Source of the DNA: Chamaesiphon sp041738715
GTDB lineage: Bacteria; Cyanobacteriota; Cyanobacteriia; Cyanobacteriales; Chamaesiphonaceae
Direction: 5' to 3'
Assembly: GCA_041738715.1 (NCBI GenBank)
Contig: JBGSPI010000139.1
Location: 62,001 to 126,000, forward strand
Length of the DNA: 64,000 nt
The translations under genes and the position numbers were made by a program. Each line of letters opens with the position of its first letter. Within the stretch, counting starts at the first letter, position 1. Below the pieces are notes generated by a model. That model worked only from the letters and a program-made list of their open reading frames with translations, searched no databases and was not told the DNA's origin. Shown here one piece after another: positions 26,181-35,297 of this stretch.

Positions 26181-26546
26181 GTGTCATTGCCTAAACCGCA
26201 TCGACTCAGACGCAGGCAAGATTTTCAACAGGTTTATCAGTATGGCAAACGTCATCAAGGCGCAAATCTGACGCTGAGAAGTTTGCGTCATCTACCAGAC
26301 TCTGCTACCGAAAATCTACCTGTAACCCGCTTTGGGATTTCTGTCAGCCAGAAAGTCAGCAAAAAAGCAGTAGCCCGCAACCTACTCAAACGACAGTTAA
26401 AAGCGGCTCTCCGTCAACTGTTGCCCCAGACAAAAGCTGGATGGTCGGTAGTAATCATCGTCCGACCTTCTTTGCAAGGATGCACTTATGTCCAAATTTT
26501 GCGAGAATTAGAGCAGTTGTTGGCAGCCGCCGAGGTAATTCGTTAA
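26181..26546 (+). CDS. rnpA: RNase P protein component
   Basis: 121 residues with a GTG start at 26181 (a TTG at 26187 is possible). It is the basic protein cofactor of RNase P, which matures tRNA 5-prime ends. Family features are PKPHRLRRRQDFQQVYQYGK, RFGISVSQKVSKKAVARNLLKRQ-type residues (the RNR-like basic helix) and VVIIVRPS. Its stop codon TAA is directly followed by the ATG of the next gene. Confidence 0.95.
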   Translation: MSLPKPHRLRRRQDFQQVYQYGKRHQGANLTLRSLRHLPDSATENLPVTRFGISVSQKVSKKAVARNLLKRQLKAALRQLLPQTKAGWSVVIIVRPSLQGCTYVQILRELEQLLAAAEVIR

Positions 26547-26966
26547 ATGGGCATACGGGAAGAATCATTTTATAAAGGTGGTCCACATATTGGGGATCTC
26601 ATTTTTCACCTTATTTTGGCAGTATTTGTAATTTTTATTCCATTAACAGTGGGCGCGATCGTCAGAGCAATCTGGTTGCGCTATGACATTACCGATCGCC
26701 GGATTTCAGTTGTTGGTGGTTGGATGGGGCGAGATCGCACTGATATTGTCTATTCGGAAATCACTAACGCGATTACTGTACCGCGTGGGTTAGGATTTTG
26801 GGGTGATATGGTAGTGATCCTCAAAGATGGTAGTAAGCTGGAGTTACGCTCCTTACCCCGCTATCGGGAAATTTACGATTACATCAATGAGCGGGTGATT
26901 GCCAAAACGGGGAGACCCCTGCTCAGTGTCGCTGAGAAAGCAGCAGCCGACGCGCAAGCAACGTGA
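26547..26966 (+). CDS. PH-domain (YdbS-like) membrane protein
   Basis: 139 residues. A transmembrane segment (about 18-42) precedes a bacterial PH-like domain: LRYDITDRRISVVGGWMGR, SEITNAITVPRGLGFWGDMVVI and LELRSLPRYREIYDYINER. This gene commonly sits between rnpA and yidC in cyanobacteria. Translation is probably coupled, as the ATG abuts the rnpA stop. Role unknown, possibly in membrane-protein insertion with YidC (inference from context). Confidence 0.82.
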   Translation: MGIREESFYKGGPHIGDLIFHLILAVFVIFIPLTVGAIVRAIWLRYDITDRRISVVGGWMGRDRTDIVYSEITNAITVPRGLGFWGDMVVILKDGSKLELRSLPRYREIYDYINERVIAKTGRPLLSVAEKAAADAQAT

Positions 26967-27025
26967 TTAGTATTAGGGATTAGGGGATAGAGGATCGGGA
27001 TTAGGGATTAGGTTCTCTACCGACA
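26967..27025. repeat. GGGATTA short repeat
   Basis: Imperfect copies of TTAGGGATTAGG, followed by ACTAGTCACTAACCACTA, fill the spacer before yidC. It is another member of the spacer-repeat class of this genome. Confidence 0.55.
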
Positions 27026-27081
27026 ACCACTAGTCACTAACCACTATCTTATTCTTTATACAACCAGCTAGTTGACTGACA

Positions 27082-28257
27082 ATGGATTTTGGAATCGGAT
27101 TTATTTCTAACAATATAATGCTGCCGATCATAGATTTTTTCTATGGGATAGTGCCTAGCTACGGGTTAGCAATCGTTGCTCTGACGGTGGTGGTTCGCTT
27201 CGCACTCTATCCGCTGAGTGCTGGTTCGATTCGCAATATGCGAAAGACCAAAATCTCTCAGCCATTGATGCAAAAGCGGGTTAAGGAAATTCAGCAAAAA
27301 TTTAAAGACGATCCGGCAAAGCAACAACAGGCGATGAGTGATGTCTACAAGGAGTTCGGTAATCCGCTAGCGGGTTGCTTCCCAACTCTGTTGCAAATGC
27401 CTGTTTTATTTGCCCTATTTGCCACCTTACGGGGTTCACCATTTTCCAACATCGAATACAATGTCAACTTGCAGGTTGTACCGAGCGAGCAAATCGCCCA
27501 GGTTCAACCACAAGTATTCAATAGCGAACCACATAATATTTATTTCACAGCCAACGTTCACGCACCAGTCATTGCTGAAATTCCCACAGGGAATGTCTTA
27601 GGTGCGGGCCAGAAGGCGAAAATTGACTTCAAAGGTATTGATGGCAAACCCCTGAATGAACTGGCTGCCCAATATCCAGAATCTAACCTCACACCTGTTT
27701 GGACGGTCACTAAGGGTGCGGAAAATGTCAAAATTACTGAAAATGGTCAAATCGAAGCGATCGCACCTGGAGATGTCACCCTCAAAGGAGCTATCCCGGG
27801 GATTGCGGCTAATGCTGGATTCCTCTTCATCGATGCCCTCGGTCATGTAGGGGCGATCGATCCTGATGGTACGCTCCACTGGGATATCATCGCAATGATT
27901 ATTTTCTTTGGGGTCAGCTTGTATGTCAGCCAAAATATCTCGATGGGTTCTGCACCTGCTAGTGGTGCCGCCGACGATCCCGCCGCACAACAACAGCAAG
28001 CAGTAAACAAATTCACCCCGATCATTTTCTCTGGGATGTTTCTATTCTTCCCCTTACCCGCAGGTGTACTAATGTACATGGCGATCGGCAACGTCATTCA
28101 AACTGCCCAAACCTATTTCCTCTCTCGCGAACCTTTACCACCAGAGTTGCAAAAGTTGGTTGACCAACAAGAACAGGAAAAAGCAAAAGAAAAAGAACTG
28201 GAAAATCGTCCACAGCTTCCATTTGAGAAAGGTAAATCCAAGAAAAAAGCAACTTAA
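27082..28257 (+). CDS. yidC: Membrane protein insertase YidC/Alb3
   Basis: 391 residues. It inserts and folds membrane proteins in plasma and thylakoid membranes. Helices span about 13-50, 95-115, 265-285 and 310-345. The conserved Arg is in VVRFALYPLSAGSIRNMRK, and the cytoplasmic hairpin is QKRVKEIQQKFKDDPAKQQQ. A lumenal or periplasmic insert of about 130 residues (about 120-255) with a Big-like stretch (ENGQIEAIAPGDVTLKG) separates helices, as in other cyanobacteria. The C-terminal tail is Lys-rich, for ribosome contact. Confidence 0.95.
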   Translation: MDFGIGFISNNIMLPIIDFFYGIVPSYGLAIVALTVVVRFALYPLSAGSIRNMRKTKISQPLMQKRVKEIQQKFKDDPAKQQQAMSDVYKEFGNPLAGCFPTLLQMPVLFALFATLRGSPFSNIEYNVNLQVVPSEQIAQVQPQVFNSEPHNIYFTANVHAPVIAEIPTGNVLGAGQKAKIDFKGIDGKPLNELAAQYPESNLTPVWTVTKGAENVKITENGQIEAIAPGDVTLKGAIPGIAANAGFLFIDALGHVGAIDPDGTLHWDIIAMIIFFGVSLYVSQNISMGSAPASGAADDPAAQQQQAVNKFTPIIFSGMFLFFPLPAGVLMYMAIGNVIQTAQTYFLSREPLPPELQKLVDQQEQEKAKEKELENRPQLPFEKGKSKKKAT

Positions 28258-28442
28258 AGTAATTAATAATTGATCATTGATAGTTAATACTTGGGTTGCT
28301 GGGTTGTTGGGATGAATTGATTTTATCCTGACAGTCCCTAACTCATTGCCTTAACTAAGATTTTTCGGATTCGTTTGATGAGTACGATTAAGTTATTGTT
28401 GGTACTCTAATCTCTTAACCCTTTGCCCTTTTCCCTAGAACG

Positions 28443-28952
28443 ATGATCGACCAACGCTTAGACCGTGGCAAACAGTGGTTAGAACAACTGCTGCAACTCT
28501 CAGGGATCGATACTACTGTCGATACTCAGCAGCCGGAGGGAAATAATGGTCAAAACTATTGGCTGACAATCGATCAAAATTCACTGACACCCCTACAGAT
28601 TAGCAGTCTGATTGGGACAGAAGGTGCAACGATCGATGCAACCCAATATTTAGCCAATGCTAGCCTCAATCTCCATCAGGAACAAGACTTGCAAGCTGGA
28701 TACATCATCGAATTGGATGGCTATCGTCACCGCCGCGCGGTTGAACTCAAAGCCATAGCTGATGAAGCAGCCGCTAGAGTCCGCGCAACCAGTCAAGAAG
28801 TTGTCCTCCAACCAATGTCTTCCGCTGAACGTCGGCAAATGCACACCTTCTTTGACAGCGATCCTAGCTATCAAGATTTATCTACGTACAGTCGCGGCCA
28901 AGAACCTGATCGACGGTTAGTCGTAAAATTAATAGAAGCCGCCGAAACATAA
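28443..28952 (+). CDS. KhpB/Jag RNA-binding protein (KH-R3H)
   Basis: 169 residues. A KH-like segment (LTIDQNSLTPLQISSLIGTEG, about 40-80) is followed by an R3H domain with LDGYRHRRAVELKAIADEAA and LQPMSSAERRQMHTFF. These match SpoIIIJ-associated Jag/KhpB, a small RNA-binding regulator. Its position after yidC is the classic order. The typical N-terminal Jag domain is absent, as in other cyanobacterial members. Confidence 0.88.
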   Translation: MIDQRLDRGKQWLEQLLQLSGIDTTVDTQQPEGNNGQNYWLTIDQNSLTPLQISSLIGTEGATIDATQYLANASLNLHQEQDLQAGYIIELDGYRHRRAVELKAIADEAAARVRATSQEVVLQPMSSAERRQMHTFFDSDPSYQDLSTYSRGQEPDRRLVVKLIEAAET

Positions 28953-28971
28953 TTCCCTACTCCCTATTTCG

Positions 28972-29490
28972 ATGGAACCACTGTATCTACCCCATCTAAC
29001 AACTAGACGGGATAAAACATTAGAAATTATCGTTGATCAGGCGATCCCTGAGTTTGAAACGCTCACACCCGTGCGGGGCAAAGTTACTGTCAAACATGGC
29101 GGTACGTATCTCGATGTCTCAGCGGAAACGGAGACCATTATCACCCTTACTTGCTATCGATGTTTGCAGCAATACAACCATCGATTGATACTCGATGCAA
29201 CAGAAATTATTTGGTTAGATCCAGATGCTGCTGAACCGTATAATGGGCCGCTTGAAAAGGAGACAGAAATCGAAGAATTAGTCGAATCATTACCGCCGGA
29301 CGGACATTTTCAGCCAGATGTGTGGTTGTATGAACAGTTATGTCTAGCAGTACCACAACGACAACTTTGCGATCGAGAATGTCCCGGAATTGCACCGGAG
29401 CTAGTTAAACGCGAACCTGATGAACCGGTTGCCAAGTTAGATAGCCGATGGGGCATCCTGGCAGATCTCAAGCATCAATTGCCGGACTAA
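28972..29490 (+). CDS. DUF177/YceD-like protein
   Basis: 172 residues, soluble. Two Cys pairs (TCYRCLQQYNHR and LCDRECPG) fit a zinc-binding DUF177 protein. The core GKVTVKHGGTYLDVSAE is also family-like. In proteobacteria yceD precedes rpmF, and plant homologues affect 23S rRNA accumulation, so a ribosome-assembly role is plausible. It begins 19 bases after khpB and is probably in the same operon. Confidence 0.85.
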   Translation: MEPLYLPHLTTRRDKTLEIIVDQAIPEFETLTPVRGKVTVKHGGTYLDVSAETETIITLTCYRCLQQYNHRLILDATEIIWLDPDAAEPYNGPLEKETEIEELVESLPPDGHFQPDVWLYEQLCLAVPQRQLCDRECPGIAPELVKREPDEPVAKLDSRWGILADLKHQLPD

Positions 29491-29663
29491 GGGGGTAGGG
29501 ATTTGCTGTACCAGCTGATGGGAGTTGGGAAGAGTAGCGATGCTCCGAACCCCTAACTCATAACTTTACAAATAGTCACTTAATATACACCATTTTTTGG
29601 GGATCGAGCTAAGGTGGGGTGGAGTGCAATCAAACCCTAAATCTTCAGTATTTCCAATTATTT

Positions 29664-31076
29664 ATGTCTCTACAAAGCTTTGGTGTCATTGGTTTAGCTG
29701 TCATGGGTGAAAACCTCGCCCTCAATGTCGAACGCAATGGCTTTCCGATCGCGGTATACAATCGATCGCGGGATAAGACCGATAACTTCATGGCGACCCG
29801 CGCCAAAGGGAAACAAGCAAAGGCCACATATACGATCGAAGAATTCGTTGCTGCCTTAGAACGTCCCCGCAAAATTTTGATTATGGTCAAAGCCGGTGCC
29901 CCTGTGGATGCCGTAATTCAAGAACTCAAACCTTTCCTCGAAGCAGGGGATGTAATTATTGATGGTGGTAACTCTTTGTTTGAAGATACCGACCGTCGCA
30001 CAGCCGAACTCGAAGGCTCTGGACTTACCTTTATCGGTATGGGAGTTAGTGGTGGTGAAGAAGGGGCACTCAATGGCCCTAGCATGATGCCCGGCGGCAC
30101 GGAAACTGCCTATCGAAATCTCGAACCCATCTTAACTAAAATCGCTGCTCAGGTTGATGATGGCCCCTGTGTTACATATATCGGCAAAGGTGGAGCCGGA
30201 CACTATGTGAAGATGGTTCACAATGGGATTGAGTATGGTGATATGCAGCTTATTGCCGAAGCCTACGACTTGCTCAAAAATGTCGCTGGCTTAAATCACG
30301 AGCAGTTACACCAAGTCTTTACCGAGTGGAATCAAACAGACGAACTAAATTCCTTCTTGATTGAAATCACTGCCGATATCTTCAAATATATCGATCCTGA
30401 AACCAATCAGCCATTAGTAGAATTAATTCTCGATGCTGCCGGACAAAAGGGTACCGGACGCTGGACTGTGCAAAGTGCCCTAGAATTAGGCGTGTCGATT
30501 CCCACAATTATCGCCGCTGTGAATGCGCGAATCATCTCATCGATCAAAACAGAACGAGTTGCCGCTGCCTCAGTCCTCACTGGACCAGAAGGCAAGTTTA
30601 CAGGTGATGTTCCAACCTTTATCAACCAAGTCCGGGATGCACTATATTGCTCGAAAATTTGTTCTTATGCTCAAGGGATGGCACTACTAGGCGCAGCTTC
30701 CACGGCTTATGATTACAATCTCAATCTCAGTGAAACTGCCAGAATTTGGAAGGGAGGTTGTATTATTCGGGCAGGCTTCTTAAATAAGATTAAGGATGCT
30801 TTTAAAGTAGACCCAAAATTACCAAATCTTCTGCTAGCACCAGAGTTCAAACAGACAATTCTCGATCGCCAAAGTGCATGGCGTGAAGTCATTTCCCAGT
30901 CAGCTAAACTCGGAATTCCAGTTCCGGCCTTTAGTGCCTCGTTAGATTACTTCGATAGTTATCGTCGTGGCACCTTACCCCAAAATCTGACCCAAGCACA
31001 ACGGGATTATTTTGGTGCCCACACCTACGAACGGACGGATAAAGCTGGTTCTTTCCATACCGAGTGGACTAAGTAA
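29664..31076 (+). CDS. gnd: 6-phosphogluconate dehydrogenase, decarboxylating
   Basis: 470 residues from the ATG at 29664; the upstream GTG frame (29619) adds a non-conserved 15 residues. It oxidises 6-phosphogluconate to ribulose 5-phosphate, making NADPH in the oxidative pentose phosphate pathway, important in dark metabolism. The Rossmann motif is GVIGLAVMGENLALN. Catalytic and substrate residues are in DGGNSLFEDTDRR, GVSGGEEGA, KMVHNGIEYGDMQLI (Lys and Asn) and the C-terminal FGAHTYER. Length is normal. Confidence 0.97.
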   Translation: MSLQSFGVIGLAVMGENLALNVERNGFPIAVYNRSRDKTDNFMATRAKGKQAKATYTIEEFVAALERPRKILIMVKAGAPVDAVIQELKPFLEAGDVIIDGGNSLFEDTDRRTAELEGSGLTFIGMGVSGGEEGALNGPSMMPGGTETAYRNLEPILTKIAAQVDDGPCVTYIGKGGAGHYVKMVHNGIEYGDMQLIAEAYDLLKNVAGLNHEQLHQVFTEWNQTDELNSFLIEITADIFKYIDPETNQPLVELILDAAGQKGTGRWTVQSALELGVSIPTIIAAVNARIISSIKTERVAAASVLTGPEGKFTGDVPTFINQVRDALYCSKICSYAQGMALLGAASTAYDYNLNLSETARIWKGGCIIRAGFLNKIKDAFKVDPKLPNLLLAPEFKQTILDRQSAWREVISQSAKLGIPVPAFSASLDYFDSYRRGTLPQNLTQAQRDYFGAHTYERTDKAGSFHTEWTK

Positions 31077-31078
31077 GT

Positions 31079-31230
31079 AAGGGAAAAGGGAAAAGGGGAA
31101 AGGGAAAAGGGAAAAGGGTAAAGGGTAAAGGGAAAGGGTAAAGGGTAAAGGAATAGTTGACAGTTGACAGTCCCCCAGTCCCCCAGTCCCCCAGTCCCCC
31201 AGTCCCCTAGTTCCCCCGTCCCCCGTCCCC
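31079..31230. repeat. GGGAAAA and CCCCAGT short tandem repeats
   Basis: About 75 bases of GGGAAAA/GGGTAAA units run directly into five or more CCCCCAGT units, with TTGACAGTTGACAG in between. Both unit types occur elsewhere in the window (8703-8746, 4258-4296). They fill the gnd-pilB spacer. Confidence 0.8.
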
Positions 31231-31314
31231 TATCTCTACCAAATTTCGATCGAATCGCTAGATCTAGTGGAAGTGTGGGAATACTGTAAAGCTAAGGAGC
31301 TATTTACAGCAGCT

Positions 31315-33306
31315 ATGACTCAATCTTCATCCCCCAAACGGGCACTGATCCTCCGTAATGATTTTTCGCCTTTCGGCAATAAGCTGATACAAGCAGGTTA
31401 TGTCAGTGCGGATCAACTCAAACAAGCACTGGTTGATAGTCGAGCGAATAACCATCCATTAATGGATGTGCTGGAATCACTCACAGGCAAAGCACTACCA
31501 GCCGAATTACAACATCAGTATAAAAAACAACAATTATTTGAACTCAAAATTGTCTATGGTTTAAATGCAGTAGACATTGAATCTAGACAAATAGAGAAGA
31601 CTCAAGTCCGCCAATTAATCAATTCTTTTATTCCGATTGACAGTTGTCGGCAACTTAAATTATTACCAATTGGTAAATTAGAAGGCGATCCCCCAGTGCT
31701 GACCGTGGCGATGATCGCTCCTGATGACTTACAGGCAAAAAATGATTTAGATAAAATTCTCCGCCCCCACGGGATTAGTTGGCGCAGCGAAGTTATTGCC
31801 GCTGAAGACTATCAAAAACTCCTCGATGGCTACCTAGATGAGCAAATCCAGCAGGATGAAGCTGATAGTTCTAAAAAAAATCTCAGTGTCGAGATCGAAA
31901 ACTTCGAGATGCCCGAATTGGGTATGGCGGAAGATGAAGCCAATGATGAACTCGATGTTGCAGGAGCCGAAGCCGCTCCAGTCGTCAAATTAGTCAACCA
32001 AATCCTGGCAAAAGGGCTGGTCGAAAAAGTTTCCGATATTCACATCGAACCGCAAGAAGAAGGCTTGAGAGTCCGGTTTCGGAAAGATGGCGTATTGCGC
32101 GAAGCTTTTCCAATTCTGCCCAAACATATTATTCCAGCAGTAGTCTCCCGCTTTAAAATTATCGCCGAGCTAGATATCGCCGAGCGTCGTTTACCGCAAG
32201 ATGGTCGGATTCGCCGGACATTTGAAGGACGGAAAGTGGACTTTCGGGTGAGTACCCTTCCCAGCCGTTATGGAGAAAAAGTCTGTATGCGGATCTTGGA
32301 TAACTCCTCTACCCAACTCGGTTTGGATAAATTGATTAGTGATTTACCCACACTGGAAATTGTCCGAGAAATGGGTAGTCGTCCATTCGGTTTGATTCTG
32401 GTAACTGGGCCGACGGGTTCGGGTAAGTCTACTACACTCTATTCCCTACTGGCGGAAAGAAATGACCCTGGGGTGAATATTAGTACGGCAGAAGATCCGA
32501 TCGAATACGCCCTCCCTGGGATCAATCAGGTGCAGGTAATTCGCGAAAAAGGGATGAACTTCGCGTCGATCCTCCGTGCCTTCATGCGGCAAGATCCCGA
32601 CATCATCCTCGTGGGAGAAACCCGCGACCAGGAGACGGCAAAAACCTCGATGGAAGCCGCTCTCACTGGTCACATGGTCATGACTACTTTACACACCAAT
32701 GACGCGGCTGGATCGATCGCTCGCCTCGATGAAATGGGGGTAGAACCCTTCATGGTTTCCGCCGCCTTAGTTGGTGTTGTCGCTCAAAGGTTATTACGTC
32801 GAGTCTGTACTGAGTGCCGTATTCCCTACACACCCACGAAGGAAGAACTAGCTCGTTTTGGTTTATCTGCTTCTGGTGATAATGTCATCACTTTTTACAA
32901 AGCCAATGAACTAACGAACGATGCGATCGAATCTGCCAAATCAGAAGGAAGACTCTGCAAAAACTGTAATGGAGTCGGCTATCGCGGACGGGCTGGTGTC
33001 TATGAAGTGATGCAAATTACCGATGAGCTAGCGACCTTAATTAACCAACGCGCCCCCTCTTCCATTATCAAGGAAACTGCTGTTCAGCAGGGGATGAAGA
33101 CTCTCCTCGCTTATAGTTTGCAACTAGTTCAAGAAGGGCATACTACCCTGACAGAAGTGGAACGAGTCACCTTCACCGACTCCGGTTTAGAAGCCGAACT
33201 CAAAGCCAAACGGAAAACTTCACTCACCTGTAGCTGCTGTAGCGCGGAACTTAAACCTGAATGGCTTGATTGTCCCTACTGTATGACTCCAAGGTTTGAG
33301 AGTTAG
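31315..33306 (+). CDS. pilB: Type IV pilus extension ATPase PilB
   Basis: 663 residues from the ATG at 31315 (AAGGAG at 31294-31299). It powers pilin polymerisation for motility and DNA uptake. An N-terminal MshEN/T2SSE_N domain (about 15-180) precedes the GspE ATPase core. Walker A is GPTGSGKSTT, the Asp box and Walker B are DPDIILVGETRD, and the His box is TLHTNDAAGSIARL. A C4 zinc knuckle (CTECRIPY, CKNCNGVGYRG) is followed by a second C-terminal zinc ribbon (CSCCSAELKPEWLDCPYC). pilT and pilC would be expected next but are absent because the sequence changes genome. Confidence 0.95.
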   Translation: MTQSSSPKRALILRNDFSPFGNKLIQAGYVSADQLKQALVDSRANNHPLMDVLESLTGKALPAELQHQYKKQQLFELKIVYGLNAVDIESRQIEKTQVRQLINSFIPIDSCRQLKLLPIGKLEGDPPVLTVAMIAPDDLQAKNDLDKILRPHGISWRSEVIAAEDYQKLLDGYLDEQIQQDEADSSKKNLSVEIENFEMPELGMAEDEANDELDVAGAEAAPVVKLVNQILAKGLVEKVSDIHIEPQEEGLRVRFRKDGVLREAFPILPKHIIPAVVSRFKIIAELDIAERRLPQDGRIRRTFEGRKVDFRVSTLPSRYGEKVCMRILDNSSTQLGLDKLISDLPTLEIVREMGSRPFGLILVTGPTGSGKSTTLYSLLAERNDPGVNISTAEDPIEYALPGINQVQVIREKGMNFASILRAFMRQDPDIILVGETRDQETAKTSMEAALTGHMVMTTLHTNDAAGSIARLDEMGVEPFMVSAALVGVVAQRLLRRVCTECRIPYTPTKEELARFGLSASGDNVITFYKANELTNDAIESAKSEGRLCKNCNGVGYRGRAGVYEVMQITDELATLINQRAPSSIIKETAVQQGMKTLLAYSLQLVQEGHTTLTEVERVTFTDSGLEAELKAKRKTSLTCSCCSAELKPEWLDCPYCMTPRFES

Positions 33307-33313
33307 GTCTTGG

Positions 33314-33357
33314 GCTTTGGACTTTGGGCTTTAGGCTTTGGGCTTTAGGCTTTAGGC
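33314..33357. repeat. GGGCTTT(AGG) short tandem repeat
   Basis: Six imperfect copies of GGGCTTTAGGCTTT follow the pilB stop. They are of the same spacer-repeat type as the TTTAGGCTTTAGGC run after purS at 13530. Confidence 0.75.
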
Positions 33358-33378
33358 AGGACGCAAGCATCCTATTCA

Positions 33379-33458
33379 TTCTCTAACACCTAACACCTAA
33401 CACCTAACACCTAACACCTAAACCCTAAACCTAAAACCTAACACCTAACACCTAACCC
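33379..33458. repeat. CACCTAA tandem repeat at the genome boundary
   Basis: About eleven units of CACCTAA, with a few CCCTAAA and CCTAAAA variants (33418-33436), end exactly where cyanobacterial-style sequence stops. The CCCTAAA variants equal the plant-type telomere unit read inward from a left chromosome end, but most units are CACCTAA, typical of the cyanobacterial spacers. Confidence 0.85.
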
Positions 33459-33470
33459 TTCTTGCAACGT
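33455..33470. other. Junction between cyanobacterial and green-algal sequence
   Basis: Left of this point the DNA is gene-dense, intronless and rich in GATCG. Right of it there are no GCGATCGC sites seen, coding regions carry GT-AG introns, and CAG/CTG triplets dominate. The change occurs within a few bases after the CACCTAA array. An assembly join is the likeliest cause. Confidence 0.85.
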
Positions 33471-34329
33471 GTGCACACATTGTTGCAAACACCCATTGTA
33501 TGGCACGGGGTGCCCATTGTAACGGAGAAGTTTCTGCCGGCATACAACATGGTGTTCAAGTTGGTACAAATTGGTTCAAATTTCCCCATGCGACAACTTC
33601 ATTATGAAGCAGAGCCTGCAGACAACATTGGTGTGAGCACCAGGATAGCTGCAGTCTGAGAAACTTTGTGCGAACCCCTGATACATCTAATGTTTGTGGA
33701 TGCCACTTCCACAACAAGTGACCAATGACAAATTGCACACACATGTCCCTGCAGCTTGGGAAGGCACTTGCACCTGGTGTACACCCGCGGGGCCATGAAA
33801 GACAATAGCACACTATGGTGTTGCCCTGTGCAATGTCATTAACTCCAATTTGATGTGGCAATCGCAAACGTTTGCGCAACGAATCAAGACAAGAGCCTCG
33901 GCGGCCCTGACAACACTACCCATTATGGTCTAAGTTGCTTGGATGATGGCATCAGTGCATGACAAGCAGACTTGATATAAGCAGCCTACTTACTACCAGC
34001 ACCACCTGTCAAAGCTAGACAAGGCCTAGCACGAGTGAAGCATGTTGGGCTGCATGCTAGGTAAAAGATCCACATGGCCTTGGTAGGCCGCTGGTGGTAA
34101 TGCCACACTGCTGCACCACGCGTCGCCATACTCCACATGGCACCTAGGCTGCTACCTCCCTGCATTTCTCTGTTCAGCCCTGATCTTCGACTCCTTGGTG
34201 GAGCAGCGGGCCATTGATTTCTCAGTTGCCCACCTGAGAATGCAAACGCAACACACGCGAATAGCAGCAACAATGCAGCTGTGTTCAGCACAAGCAAGAT
34301 GAGATGCAGCAAACTCTACAGGAACGGCC
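33461..34329. other. Unassigned algal sequence
   Basis: No supported gene. Open frames are short and lack recognisable domains. A small inverted repeat (TTGCAAC 33462-33468 / GTTGCAA 33482-33488) lies at the left edge. Base composition is mixed, without long repeats. Confidence 0.5.
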
Positions 34330-35060
34330 AACATGCCGCCAGTTTTTGCCTGCTGTGTTGTGCCCTGCTGTGTGCTACCGTGCTGTGTTCTGCTGACTGC
34401 TGTGGTCTGCCTTCTGTGCTCAGCGCTGATCCGCTCATCAATGTTGTGCTGTGCCCCCTGGTGCTGCGACCTGCTGTGCTATGGCGTGCTGTGGTCTTGC
34501 CCGTTATGCCTACGCTGCCGTGCCCTGCCCTGCTGTGCTGTGCGCTGCTTTGCCCTGCCCTGCTGTGCTCTTCATTGCTTTGCTCTGTGCTGCTAAGCTC
34601 TGTCTTGCTATTTTTTGTTGCTGATCTCTGCCCTGCTGTGCTCTCCTTTGATGTGCTCCGCGCTGCTGTGCTCTCGCCCTCTGTGCTTTGTGCTGCTATG
34701 CTGTGTGATAGCAGTGCCATGCCTTGTCCTGCTGGGTGGAGGTGTGTTCTGTGTTGTGGTGCCATGTGCCGGCGTGCTGTGCGCTGCTGTGCTGCTGTGC
34801 TGCTGTGCCCTGTAAAAATGTGTTTGTCATGCTGTCCTCTACCGAGCTGAGTTCCGCAGTGCTTTGCTGACCGCCCCTGCAGGTGAAGTGCTGTGCTGTG
34901 CTGTGTCATGTTCAACTGTGTGGAGCGCTGCGCTGAGGTGTGATGTGATGTGATGCAGCGTGCCCTTGATGCGCGCTGCTCCCTGCTGTGCTCTGATGCT
35001 CTGCTCCCTGCTGTGCTGTGTTGTGCTATGCAAGCCCCTCCTGCATTGCTGTGCCAGCAG
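34330..35060. repeat. CTGTG-rich degenerate repeat region
   Basis: About 730 bases dominated by TGCTGTG, TGCCCTGC and CTGTGCTC words in irregular order. Long open frames on both strands here are artefacts of the repeat (Cys/Leu-rich on plus; Ser/His/Gln-rich on minus). This is low-complexity nuclear DNA, not a gene. Confidence 0.75.
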
Positions 35061-35174
35061 GCCTTACACTTGTGCTTACCAGAAGGCAAAGAACGTTGGC
35101 AGTGCAATGAATGCTGCCTTGGAGCCGACAGTGAAGTGGCTGCGGAAGAACTGCACGATTGCAATGAAATGTTG

Positions 35175-35297
<123 letters not shown>

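Noticed and set aside
29619..29663. GTG-initiated extension of gnd
   Set aside because: The extra 15 residues are not conserved, and the ATG at 29664 begins at the normal N-terminus of the enzyme.
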